This document shows, one piece after another, positions 17,537 to 25,390 of a stretch of 64,000 bases of DNA. The notes below the pieces were generated by a model. That model did not search any database. It was given only the letters and a program-made list of their open reading frames with translations, and was not told where the DNA came from. The translations under genes were made by a program, and so were the position numbers. Each line of letters begins with the position of its first letter. Position 1 is the first letter of the stretch. Source of the DNA: Plantibacter flavus (GTDB lineage: Bacteria; Actinomycetota; Actinomycetes; Actinomycetales; Microbacteriaceae); assembly GCF_002024505.1 (NCBI RefSeq), contig NZ_CP019402.1:2852001-2916000 (forward strand), written 5' to 3'.

Positions 17537-18819
17537 GCGGACACCTCCTTCTTGGCGGAGCGACGCGTTCGGCGCGTCGAACCGTCGGGCTTCGGCAGGA
17601 AGAAGATCGCCCGCACGAGCGGCGGAGCCGCGATGAACAGCACGATGAGCGCCTGGAGGACGAGCACGATGTCGATCGGCACGTTCACACCCTGGGTGGC
17701 CTGCATGGAGTACCCGCCGGCCTTGAGTGCACCGAACAGGATGCCGGCGATGAGGATGCCGCCCGGCCGGCTGCGTCCGAGCAGCGCGACGGTGATGGCG
17801 TCGAAGCCGATGCCGGCGTCGATGCCGTTGTCGAACCCGGAGGTCACCGTTCCGAGCACCTGCGAGACGCCGGCGAGACCGATCAGTCCGCCGGAGAGCA
17901 GCATGGCGTACACGTAGGTGTTCTTCACGTCGATACCCGCGACGCGCGCGGCGTTCGGGTTCTCACCGACCGCTCGGAAGCGGAACCCGATCGACGACCG
18001 GCTGAACAACCACCACACGAACACGACCGCGAGGATCGCGATGAGGAAGCCGGCGTGCAGGTTGTAGCGGTCACCGAGGAGCTTCGGCAGCACCGCGTTC
18101 GGTGCCATCGCAGCGCTCTTCGGCACGTTCGAGCCGGGAGCCTGCAACAGCCCCTGCGTGGAGAGCATGAAGGTGATGAGGTAGAACGCGACGTAGTTGA
18201 GCATGATCGTGATGATCACCTCGTGCGCACCGGTGCGGGCCTTCAGGACACCGACGATGCCGCCCCAGAACGCGCCACCGATGATGCCGGCGGCGATCGC
18301 GACGAGCAGGTGCACCACGGGCGGGAGGTCGAGCGTGAAGCCGACCCATCCGGCGCAGGCGGCGGCGATGAGCATCTGACCACGCCCACCGATGTTGAAC
18401 ATGCCGACCCGGAACGCCAGGCCGACACCGAGTCCGGCGAGGATCAGCGGGGTCGCGAAGGTCAGCGTCTCCGTCAGCGGGCGGATGCCGTTCAGGAAGT
18501 CCGGGCGCTTGAAGTTGTAGATCGACCCCTGGAAGAGCGCGCCGTACGCACCGGTCGCCGACTGCCAGACCGCCGCGATGGTGTCACCCGGGCGCGCGAA
18601 GAAGTACCCGGCGGCGGTGTGGACCTTCGGATCGGTCAGCGCGATGAGGATCGCACCGACGACCATCGCCAGGACGACGGCGAGGATCGAGATGACGATG
18701 CTCGAGTTGAGGATCTCGGCGAGCACCTTGTTCGAGCGCGGCTGGGTCGTGTCGGGCTTCGCCTCACCCGGTGCCACCGGCTGGACCGTTCCGGGCGGGG
18801 TGTGGGACGTCTCGCTCAT
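17533..18819 (-). CDS. Nucleoside ABC transporter permease (NupP/YufP-like)
   Basis: A 428-residue membrane protein of the same family as its neighbour. Family blocks include FRVGMFNIGGRGQMLIAAACAG, an AVGENPNAARVAGIDVKNTY loop and GFDAITVALLGRSRPGG. A single hydrophobic segment near residue 40 precedes a ~50-residue extracytoplasmic loop before the core. The C-terminus is basic and cytoplasmic (TRRTRRSAKKEVSA). It overlaps both the ATPase gene before it and the second permease after it by 4 nt. Confidence 0.88.
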   Translation of the reverse strand: MSETSHTPPGTVQPVAPGEAKPDTTQPRSNKVLAEILNSSIVISILAVVLAMVVGAILIALTDPKVHTAAGYFFARPGDTIAAVWQSATGAYGALFQGSIYNFKRPDFLNGIRPLTETLTFATPLILAGLGVGLAFRVGMFNIGGRGQMLIAAACAGWVGFTLDLPPVVHLLVAIAAGIIGGAFWGGIVGVLKARTGAHEVIITIMLNYVAFYLITFMLSTQGLLQAPGSNVPKSAAMAPNAVLPKLLGDRYNLHAGFLIAILAVVFVWWLFSRSSIGFRFRAVGENPNAARVAGIDVKNTYVYAMLLSGGLIGLAGVSQVLGTVTSGFDNGIDAGIGFDAITVALLGRSRPGGILIAGILFGALKAGGYSMQATQGVNVPIDIVLVLQALIVLFIAAPPLVRAIFFLPKPDGSTRRTRRSAKKEVSA

Positions 18820-20330
18820 GCTGCTGCTCCTGCCGGGAGTTCGCCGGCCATCATGAGGCCGAGGACCTCTCTGGGGGTCGATGCCGGGACGATCCCGACG
18901 ATGCCGCCGCGGTACATGACGGCGATGCGGTCGGCGAGCGCGACGACCTCGTCGAGCTCGGTCGACACGACGATGACGGGGATGCCCGCGTCGCGCGTGG
19001 CGACGATGCGCTTGTGCACGAACTCGATCGAGCCGACGTCGATGCCGCGGGTCGGCTGTGCGGCGACGAACAGCCGCAGCTCACGGCTGAGCTCACGGGC
19101 GAGGACGACCTTCTGCTGGTTGCCACCGGACAGGGAGCCCGCCGGCGATTCGATGCCCTGCGACCGGACGTCGAACTCCTGCGACTTCTCGCGGGCGAAC
19201 TCGTCGCGGAACCCGCGCTGGACGTTGCCGCCCTTCACGAAGGGCGCACCGGTCGATCGGTCCAGCATGAGGTTCTCGGCGATGGTGAACTGTTTGACGA
19301 GCCCGTCCTCGGACCGGTCCTCGGGCACGAACCCGACGCCGGCGTCGAGCACCTTCCGTGGGGTGGACCCGACGAGTTCGACGCCGTCGAGCTTGATGCT
19401 GCCCTTGGTGTGCGGCTGCAGCCCGAGAATCGCCTCGGTGAGCTCGGTCTGCCCGTTGCCCTGCACACCGGCGATGGCGAGCACCTCGCCCTCGCGCACC
19501 TCGAAGCTGACGCCGTTGACGACGAGCTGGCCGAGGTGGTCGACGACGGACAGGTCCTGCACGGTGAAGGTGGTGTCGCCGAGGTTCGGCGCCTCCTTGT
19601 GGACCGTGAGTTCGACGGGACGCCCGACCATGAGGGACGCCAGCTCGGCGTTCGTCGCGGTGGGCGAGGCCTCGCCGACGACCTTGCCGAGGCGGATGAC
19701 GGTGATGCGGTCGGCGACTTCGCGGACCTCGCGCAGCTTGTGGGTGATGAAGACGATGGACGTCCCCTCCTCCTTGAGCTGCTTCATGATCGCCATGAGC
19801 TCGTCCGTCTCCTGCGGCGTGAGTACGGCGGTGGGCTCGTCGAAGACGAGGACGTTGGCGTTGCGGGACAGCGCCTTGACGATCTCGACGCGCTGCTGCA
19901 CCCCGACCGGGAGGTCGCCGACGATGGCGTCCGGATCGAGGCTGAAGCCGAACCGCTCGGAGATGTCGATGACGAGCTTGCGGGCCGCGGCGACGTCGAG
20001 GCGGCCACCGCCCTTGGTCTGCTCGTGGCCGAGCATGACGTTCTCGGCGACGGTGAAGACGGGGATGAGCATGAAGTGCTGGTGCACCATGCCGATGCCT
20101 GCGCCCATGGCGTCGCCAGGGCCCTGGAAGTGCTGGACGACGTCGTCCAGGAGGATCTCGCCCTCGTCGGCCTGATACAGGCCGTACAGGACGTTCATGA
20201 GGGTGGACTTGCCGGCACCGTTCTCGCCGAGGAGACAGTGGATCTCCCCCGGTTCGACGGTGAGGTCGATGTGGTCGTTGGCGGTGAGTGCGCCGAACCG
20301 TTTGGTGATGCCGCGGAGCTCGAGCTTCAT
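18816..20330 (-). CDS. Nucleoside ABC transporter ATP-binding protein (two ABC domains)
   Basis: A 504-residue protein with duplicated ABC domains, as in RbsA/NupO-type importers. Domain 1 has Walker A GENGAGKST and Walker B VLVFDEPTAVLTP, with a degenerate signature LPVGVQQRVEIVKAL. Domain 2 has a degenerate Walker A (GVQGNGQTE) but a good signature SGGNQQKVVLAREL. It energises the two permeases that follow. A perfect 14-bp hairpin at 20407-20437 separates it from the binding-protein gene. Confidence 0.92.
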   Translation of the reverse strand: MKLELRGITKRFGALTANDHIDLTVEPGEIHCLLGENGAGKSTLMNVLYGLYQADEGEILLDDVVQHFQGPGDAMGAGIGMVHQHFMLIPVFTVAENVMLGHEQTKGGGRLDVAAARKLVIDISERFGFSLDPDAIVGDLPVGVQQRVEIVKALSRNANVLVFDEPTAVLTPQETDELMAIMKQLKEEGTSIVFITHKLREVREVADRITVIRLGKVVGEASPTATNAELASLMVGRPVELTVHKEAPNLGDTTFTVQDLSVVDHLGQLVVNGVSFEVREGEVLAIAGVQGNGQTELTEAILGLQPHTKGSIKLDGVELVGSTPRKVLDAGVGFVPEDRSEDGLVKQFTIAENLMLDRSTGAPFVKGGNVQRGFRDEFAREKSQEFDVRSQGIESPAGSLSGGNQQKVVLARELSRELRLFVAAQPTRGIDVGSIEFVHKRIVATRDAGIPVIVVSTELDEVVALADRIAVMYRGGIVGIVPASTPREVLGLMMAGELPAGAAA

Positions 20331-20406
20331 GGGTCCCAATCTAGTCACGTGTCGGATGTCGGCACAGGCGGTCGGGATCGCCGTCCGACCGTGCCGCGGA
20401 CAAAGC

Positions 20407-20437
20407 GGGGGGAGGTCGCGGATCGCGACCTCCCCCC
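20407..20437 (-). terminator. Strong hairpin between lipoprotein and ATPase genes, likely attenuator
   Basis: GGGGGGAGGTCGCG (20407-20420) and CGCGACCTCCCCCC (20424-20437) form a perfect 14-bp stem around GAT. It lies 33 nt after the lipoprotein stop and 77 nt before the ATPase start on the same strand, with no T-tract after it. Such partial terminators or mRNA-end stabilisers let an abundant binding protein outnumber its membrane complex. Confidence 0.7.
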
Positions 20438-20470
20438 GGAGTCCCGGGCGATGGCCCGGGTGAAGAGGGA

Positions 20471-21577
20471 CTACTTGACGGGCGAGGAGACCGAGGTCGC
20501 CTTGATGGAACCGTCGATGATCCCCTGCTTGATCGTGTCGAGTTCGTCGGCCAGGGTCGGCGAGACCTTGGACTCGAAGTCGTGGAACGGCGCGATGCCG
20601 ACGCCCTCGTTCTCGAGGGTGCCGATGTACGCGGCGGCGTCGAACTTGCCGCCACCCGCCTCGGTCACGACGTCGCCGACGCCGGCCTTCATGTCCTTCA
20701 GGACGGAGGTGAGGAAGAGGTTGCCGGTGTCCGCGTTCGTGACGAACAGGTCGGCGTCGACACCGACCATCGCGATGTCCTTGCCGGTCTCCTGGATCTC
20801 GGCGATCGCGCTCAGGAAGATCGGGCCACCGACGGGCATGAGCACATCGGCGTTCTGGTCGATGAGCGTGCGGGCGAGCTGCTTCGCGGTGTCGTTGGCC
20901 TCGAAGCCACCGGTGAACGAACCGGTCTGAGCGGCGACGTCCCAACCGACGACCTGGACGCTCTTGCCCTTCTGCTCGTTGTAGTACGCGACGCCCTCGG
21001 CGAAGCCGTCCATGAAGATCTGGACGGACGGGAAGGGCTGGCCGCCGAAGGTGCCGACGACGCCGGTCTTCGAGTAGTCGGCCGCTGCGTAGCCGGCGAG
21101 GAAGGCGGCCTGGACGGTGTCGAACAGGATCGGCTTGATGTTCGGGGCGTCGACCTTGCCGTCGAAGTCGTTGTCGGCGGCGTCGTCGATGATCGCGTAG
21201 TCGATGTCGGGGTTCGCGAGTGCGGCCGTGACGGTGTCGGCGGAGAGGGCGAAGCCGACGCTGACGATGAGCGAGCAGCCCTGGTCGGCCAGGCTCTGCA
21301 GGTTCGGCTTGTAGTCGTCGGCCTTGTCGGACTGGACGGTGATGGGCTCGACGCCGAGCTCCTTCGCCGCCTCGGTCAGACCCTCGTAGCCGAGCTGGTT
21401 GAACGACTTGTCGGTGAAGCCACCGGCGTCGGAGACCATGCACGGGAGGAAGTCGGATGCGGCACCGGTCGAGTCGCCGTCGCCGGTGCTGGGAGCCGAT
21501 GCGCAGCCGGCGAGCAGTGCCATGAGACCGACGCCGGCGATTGCGCCCGCAGCGGCCTTCCGAGTTGAGATTGCCAA
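20471..21577 (-). CDS. BMP-family nucleoside-binding lipoprotein
   Basis: A 368-residue substrate-binding lipoprotein. The basic N-terminus and hydrophobic stretch lead to the lipobox LLAGC (Cys25, lipid-anchored), followed by a Ser/Gly/Asp-rich linker and a Bmp domain (MVSDAGGFTDKSFNQLGYEG, YAIIDDAADND, VVGTFGGQPFPSVQIFMDGF). It delivers nucleosides to the downstream ABC importer. I chose the TTG at 21577 because GGAGG sits 5 nt upstream; a TTG 12 nt earlier lies within that Shine-Dalgarno sequence and has none of its own. Confidence 0.9.
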   Translation of the reverse strand: MAISTRKAAAGAIAGVGLMALLAGCASAPSTGDGDSTGAASDFLPCMVSDAGGFTDKSFNQLGYEGLTEAAKELGVEPITVQSDKADDYKPNLQSLADQGCSLIVSVGFALSADTVTAALANPDIDYAIIDDAADNDFDGKVDAPNIKPILFDTVQAAFLAGYAAADYSKTGVVGTFGGQPFPSVQIFMDGFAEGVAYYNEQKGKSVQVVGWDVAAQTGSFTGGFEANDTAKQLARTLIDQNADVLMPVGGPIFLSAIAEIQETGKDIAMVGVDADLFVTNADTGNLFLTSVLKDMKAGVGDVVTEAGGGKFDAAAYIGTLENEGVGIAPFHDFESKVSPTLADELDTIKQGIIDGSIKATSVSSPVK

Positions 21578-21619
21578 GGTAGCCTCCAAGATGCAGCCCC
21601 GCGGGTCACGGGGCGTATG

Positions 21620-21633
21620 GGGTTACGTTACCC
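21620..21633. promoter_or_regulatory. Candidate operator upstream of the nucleoside importer operon
   Basis: GGGTTACGTTACCC is symmetric at 12 of 14 positions and lies 43 nt before the lipoprotein start. It is the only clear dyad in the region 21578-21700. A repressor site is an inference; the regulator is not encoded nearby. Confidence 0.35.
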
Positions 21634-21821
21634 AATGCGACGACTGCCGGACGGACGATCCCGGCTTCGCGACCGAAGCGTTACAGAACGGTGGCACCGG
21701 CGTCATCCGCCGGAAACACGGCGATGCGCAGACGCGCATCACCGGACCGCGCTCCTGCGCAGGTGAGCGCGGAGCGACCCCGTCGACGGGCGCCTTGCGC
21801 TCCGGGTAGCTGCGGTTCCGA

Positions 21822-21852
21822 CCTGGGCACCGAGCGCGGCTCGGTGCCCAGG
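21822..21852 (-). terminator. Terminator after the ABC-F gene
   Basis: CCTGGGCACCGAGC (21822-21835) and GCTCGGTGCCCAGG (21839-21852) form a perfect 14-bp stem with a GCG loop, 22 nt after the ABC-F stop on the minus strand. The remaining ~190 bases up to the nucleoside operon hold no gene that I can support. Confidence 0.75.
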
Positions 21853-21873
21853 CAGGACCGACCGGGATCCCGG

Positions 21874-23580
21874 TCAGCGGCGGTCCAGCATCAGGGTGTC
21901 GCCGGTCCAGCGCCGACGGAGCCACCGGTCGTGGCTCGCGATGACGACCGCACCCGGGTAATCGCCCAGCGCGTCCTCGAGCTCCGTCGCGAGCGCGAGC
22001 GACAGGTGGTTCGTCGGCTCGTCCAGGAGGAACAGATGCGGAGGCCTCGCGATGATGAGCGCCAAGGCCATACGGCGCTGCTGCCCGACGGAGAGCCGAC
22101 CGATCGGACGGTCGAGATCGCGAAGCGCCAGGAGCCCGAGCCCTGCGAGCGGGGTGCGCGCTGCACGCGCCTCGCCGAGCGTCCGGTCGTAGACCTCCCG
22201 AGGTGATCGATCCGCATCCGGGAACGCGACGTCCTGCTCGAGGAGCCCCACCCGGAGCCCCTTCCGCCGGAGGAGGGTCCCCGTATCGAGACGCAGCGAA
22301 CCGGCGAGCACCGACAGGAGCGTCGACTTCCCCGAACCGTTCGCCCCGGTGACCAGCACGCGCGACCGGGGCGCCAGCTGCAGGCGTTCGAGGTGCAGCC
22401 GGCCGTCGACGCGGGCGTCGGCGAGGTCGAGCAGCTGCTCCCCCTCGACGAGGACCGTCGAGCCGCTCGGGATCCCTGCGAACGAGAGTCGGCGAGGCGG
22501 GCGCCGCACCTGCTCGCGCTCGAGGACCTCGAGTCGGAGCTGCGCGTTCCGCACCCGCCGACTGATCTGCTGCTCGACGCGGTCGCCTCGCATGCCGAAC
22601 GCCATCCGGTTGTTGTCGCGGATGCCCCGATCGTGGTTGATCCGCGGGGCCACGTCGTGCACCGCGGACGCGAGCCGTCGCAGCTCGGCCTGCTCCTCCT
22701 CGTAACGCGTCGACCACCGGTCGAGTTCTGCGGCCTTCCAGCCGAGGTACTCACTGAACGGCCCGCCGAACTCCACGACGGGTGATGCCTCGCCGACGGG
22801 GACCGGGCGGGACGGATCGATGTCGACGAGCCCCGTCGCCACCTCGTCGAGGAAGGCGCGGTCGTGGCTCGCGAAGAGCACCGGGCCCGGCCACTCCGAC
22901 AGGTGGCCGCGGAGGAAGGCGACCGCCTCGTCGTCCAGATGGTTGGTCGGCTCGTCGAGCAGCAGTGCGGTCGGTCTGGCGACGAGGAGCGCGGCGAGGG
23001 CGAAGCGGGATCGCTGTCCCCCGCTCACCTCACCCAGTCGTCGCGACCGTTCGATCCCGGTGATACCGAGGCCGTCGACGACCGCGTCCAACCGGGCGTC
23101 CGCCGTCCAGACGTCCGCGCGTTCCGCCGCATCGAGCGCGGCGGCGTACCGCTGCTCGGCGGAACCGTCACCGGCGGTACCCCGCTCACCGAGTGACGCC
23201 GCAGACGTCTCGAGCTCCCGCTCGACGGCGCGGACCTCGCCGAGCGCCTGCTCCAGCAGCTCGCCGACCGTCGTGTCCTCCGGGAGTTCGAGTTCCTGCA
23301 TGAGGATGCCGGTGCGCACCGGGCGGACGGCCTCGCCGTCGTCCGGCTCGTCGATCCCGGCGAGGATGCGCAGCAGCGTGGACTTCCCCGCGCCGTTCTC
23401 GCCGATCAGGCCGAGACGGTCCCCGGCCGACACGACGAGGTCGACGTCGCGCAACACGACGCGGTCGCCGTAGGAGCGGGTGACGCCGTCGGCGCGGAGC
23501 TGCTGGATGTCGATGGATCGCCCGAACCTCGAAGCGGTGCGGCGGTGGACTGGTGTTGCGTGGGTCACGGGTGCTCGCAT
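21874..23580 (-). CDS. ABC-F ATPase, antibiotic-resistance (ribosome protection) type
   Basis: A 568-residue soluble protein with two ABC domains and no membrane segment. Domain 1: GENGAGKST, signature EVSGGQRSR, Walker B ALLLDEPTNHLD. Domain 2: GANGSGKST, LSVGQQRRMALAL, LFLLDEPTNHL. The interdomain linker (~275-345) is charged and helical with RR-rich stretches. ABC-F proteins bind the ribosomal E site; the resistance branch displaces macrolides, lincosamides or streptogramins. The sequence resembles the actinobacterial ARE-type proteins (OleB/SrmB/TlrC-like) more than housekeeping EttA, but the substrate cannot be told. AAAGGGG 5 nt upstream supports the ATG at 23580. The long leader suggests inducible expression. 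Confidence 0.85.
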   Translation of the reverse strand: MRAPVTHATPVHRRTASRFGRSIDIQQLRADGVTRSYGDRVVLRDVDLVVSAGDRLGLIGENGAGKSTLLRILAGIDEPDDGEAVRPVRTGILMQELELPEDTTVGELLEQALGEVRAVERELETSAASLGERGTAGDGSAEQRYAAALDAAERADVWTADARLDAVVDGLGITGIERSRRLGEVSGGQRSRFALAALLVARPTALLLDEPTNHLDDEAVAFLRGHLSEWPGPVLFASHDRAFLDEVATGLVDIDPSRPVPVGEASPVVEFGGPFSEYLGWKAAELDRWSTRYEEEQAELRRLASAVHDVAPRINHDRGIRDNNRMAFGMRGDRVEQQISRRVRNAQLRLEVLEREQVRRPPRRLSFAGIPSGSTVLVEGEQLLDLADARVDGRLHLERLQLAPRSRVLVTGANGSGKSTLLSVLAGSLRLDTGTLLRRKGLRVGLLEQDVAFPDADRSPREVYDRTLGEARAARTPLAGLGLLALRDLDRPIGRLSVGQQRRMALALIIARPPHLFLLDEPTNHLSLALATELEDALGDYPGAVVIASHDRWLRRRWTGDTLMLDRR

Positions 23581-23584
23581 GGAG

Positions 23585-23783
23585 GCCCCTTTCGAGATGG
23601 GGCACGCCGCGTACGGTCGTCGTCCGACACGTCAGGAGTGAGCGCTGGGCTCGAACTCCTGGGCGGACCTGGAAGCGTCTGGCGTACCTCGATGGATTCC
23701 CGCCGGGCACATCACGTTCGTGATGGTCTGCCGCAGGCGCGGGACGTCGATTCGCTCAGTTCTTCACAGTGCCTTCAGGCTAT
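23585..23783 (-). promoter_or_regulatory. Leader of the ABC-F gene: promoter, upstream ORF, RBS-sequestering hairpin
   Basis: Read on the minus strand: TTGCGG (23802-23807), 18 nt, then TAGCCT (23778-23783) gives a promoter and a ~190-nt leader. A 16-bp palindrome CATCACGTTCGTGATG (23710-23725) overlaps the ATG of a 26-codon upstream ORF (23712-23632, MCPAGIHRG...). The main RBS AAAGGGG is partly buried in a GCCCC (23599-23603) / GGGGC (23585-23589) hairpin just before the ABC-F ATG. This is the layout expected for attenuation by a stalled ribosome, as known for other resistance ABC-F genes. The function is inferred, not shown. Confidence 0.45.
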
Positions 23784-23843
23784 CCGTCGGTTGTCGGCCG
23801 CCGCAAGCCCTGCACGTCACCGGTCCCGATTAGGCTGGTCGTC

Positions 23844-24848
23844 ATGCGTGCTCCGTCGGTCCCCTCGCCCGCGCGGCGTCGCCGTGGGCATCGATCGGCC
23901 GCGGCCTCGCTGCTCGCCGCGCTCGGTATCGGTGCGCTCGTCGCACTCGGCGCACTGCCGACCACGCCGGCGACCGCGGCGAGCTCGCAGTTGAGCCCGA
24001 CGCAGACGACGCCGACGCCCACTCCGAGTCCCTCGCCGACCACGCCCTCGACGGCGACCCCGAAACCGACGAAGCCGGCGAAGCCGGCTCCCAGCAAGCC
24101 CGCCCAGCCGACACCGCCCACGGTCCGCGGTACGGACTTCGACCCGGGCGAGATCATCAGCGACGCGAACTTCTACGACGCGAACGCCATGAGCGAGGCT
24201 GACGTCCAGGCGTTCTTCGCCTCCCAGCCCTGTACCCCGAAGGACGGCGTGCCGTGCCTGGCGGACTTCCGTGCCAGCACCGAGTCCGTCCCGGCGGCCG
24301 AGCCCGGACACTGCGAGGCCTACCGCGGCGCCGTGAACGAGTCGGCGGCGAGGATCGTCGCGAAGGTCGCCCACGCGTGTGGGATCAACCCCAAGGTGCT
24401 GCTCGTCCTCATGCAGAAGGAGCAGTCGCTCATCACCGGGCCGAGCGAATACGGCTACGCGCGCGCCATGGGCTGGGGCTGTCCCGACACCGGCCCGAAC
24501 TTCAGCGCGAGCTGCGACGCGGACTACTTCGGGTTCCAGAACCAGGTCTACCGTTCCGCATGGCAGTTCCGGCAGTACACGCTGTACCCGCTCAACGTGC
24601 CGGGTGAGTCCTACCAGCGGGCGTATCACCTGGGATCGGTCTACATCCAGTACAGCCCCGACGCGGCCTGCGGCGGCACTCAGGTCGACATCCGCAACCA
24701 GGCGACGGCCAACCTCTACCTCTACACGCCGTACCAACCGAACCCCGCAGCCCTCGCGAACGTCTCGGGCACGGGCGACGCCTGCAGCGCCTACGGCAAC
24801 CGCAACTTCTGGCGGCTCTACACGGAGTGGTTCGGCCCCGCGGTCTGA
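23844..24848 (+). CDS. Secreted protein with Pro/Thr-rich linker, possible lysozyme-like domain
   Basis: A 334-residue protein. A long signal peptide (Arg-rich start, hydrophobic core, cleavage likely after PATAA near residue 46) is followed by a ~45-residue Thr/Pro/Lys linker, typical of a wall-spanning stalk. The folded part (~92-334) contains VLLVLMQKEQSLITGPSEYG, which resembles the Glu region of lysozyme/transglycosylase-like folds, and six or more cysteines that could pair outside the cell. Similar actinobacterial proteins are often labelled hemagglutinin without evidence. TAGGCT at 23831-23836 sits 7 nt before the ATG, so the mRNA is likely leaderless. Confidence 0.7.
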   Translation: MRAPSVPSPARRRRGHRSAAASLLAALGIGALVALGALPTTPATAASSQLSPTQTTPTPTPSPSPTTPSTATPKPTKPAKPAPSKPAQPTPPTVRGTDFDPGEIISDANFYDANAMSEADVQAFFASQPCTPKDGVPCLADFRASTESVPAAEPGHCEAYRGAVNESAARIVAKVAHACGINPKVLLVLMQKEQSLITGPSEYGYARAMGWGCPDTGPNFSASCDADYFGFQNQVYRSAWQFRQYTLYPLNVPGESYQRAYHLGSVYIQYSPDAACGGTQVDIRNQATANLYLYTPYQPNPAALANVSGTGDACSAYGNRNFWRLYTEWFGPAV

Positions 24849-24853
24849 TCGCT

Positions 24854-24887
24854 CCGTCGGTCCGCCCGTTCTCGGGCGAACGGACGG
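24854..24887. terminator. Bidirectional hairpin between convergent genes; possible solo repeat
   Basis: The core CGCCCG-TTCT-CGGGCG extends outward to CCGTC/GACGG with two mismatches. It lies exactly between a plus-strand and a minus-strand stop codon and can terminate both. The core and TTCT loop match the palindrome at 50854-50877 (CGCCC-n-TTCT-n-GGGCGAA-n-GG), so it may be a dispersed copy of that repeat family. Confidence 0.6.
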
Positions 24888-24888
24888 G

Positions 24889-25377
24889 TCACTCGCCGAT
24901 GAGGAGTGAGACGCGGTCGTCGAGGTAGGCGTCGAGCGGAGTGAGCCCGAGGTCGTGCCCGGCCCAGCGGAGCATGACCGCGTCGTCGACGAGGCGCAAC
25001 GGACCCGAACCCTCCCGGAGTGACGCCTCGTCCAGCGCGAGCTCGACGACCTCGAAGTTGACGACGTCGCCTTCGGCGAACGGGCCGCGGTGCGCCGCCT
25101 GCTGCGCGATCCGACGGTGCTCGACCTCAGAGGAGCGGTGGTTGAACCACTTCGGCTCCACCGCCCGCGTGGACTCGGCCGCGGTGAAGAGGCGACCGTC
25201 GGCCGAGAGCAGGACGACCCCGAGGCGCCACGCCCGGCCGATCGGCCGCAGCGCGGGTGCCCGCTTCACGAGCGGGAGTCCGCGGGGTGTGTAGACCTCC
25301 GCCAGAGCCTCGTCACGGACACCTGCGGCCTGGAGACGCGCGCCCGCCTGCAGGAGCAGCTCGCGCAGCGCGGTCAC
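24889..25377 (-). CDS. Conserved actinobacterial hypothetical protein
   Basis: A 162-residue soluble protein without signal peptide or membrane segment. Two recognisable blocks, PIGRAWRLGVVLLSADGRLFTA and RSSEVEHRRIAQQAAHRG, are typical of a small family seen in Microbacteriaceae and relatives, sometimes labelled glutaminase. I see no glutaminase motif and do not accept that name. It begins 13 nt after the mannose-1-phosphate guanylyltransferase stop on the same strand and is probably co-transcribed. Confidence 0.7.
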   Translation of the reverse strand: MTALRELLLQAGARLQAAGVRDEALAEVYTPRGLPLVKRAPALRPIGRAWRLGVVLLSADGRLFTAAESTRAVEPKWFNHRSSEVEHRRIAQQAAHRGPFAEGDVVNFEVVELALDEASLREGSGPLRLVDDAVMLRWAGHDLGLTPLDAYLDDRVSLLIGE

Positions 25378-25390
25378 CGACGGTCGCCGA

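Noticed and set aside
24889..25377. Glutaminase, a label sometimes given to this family
   Set aside because: No serine-dependent glutaminase or amidotransferase motif is visible in the 162 residues.
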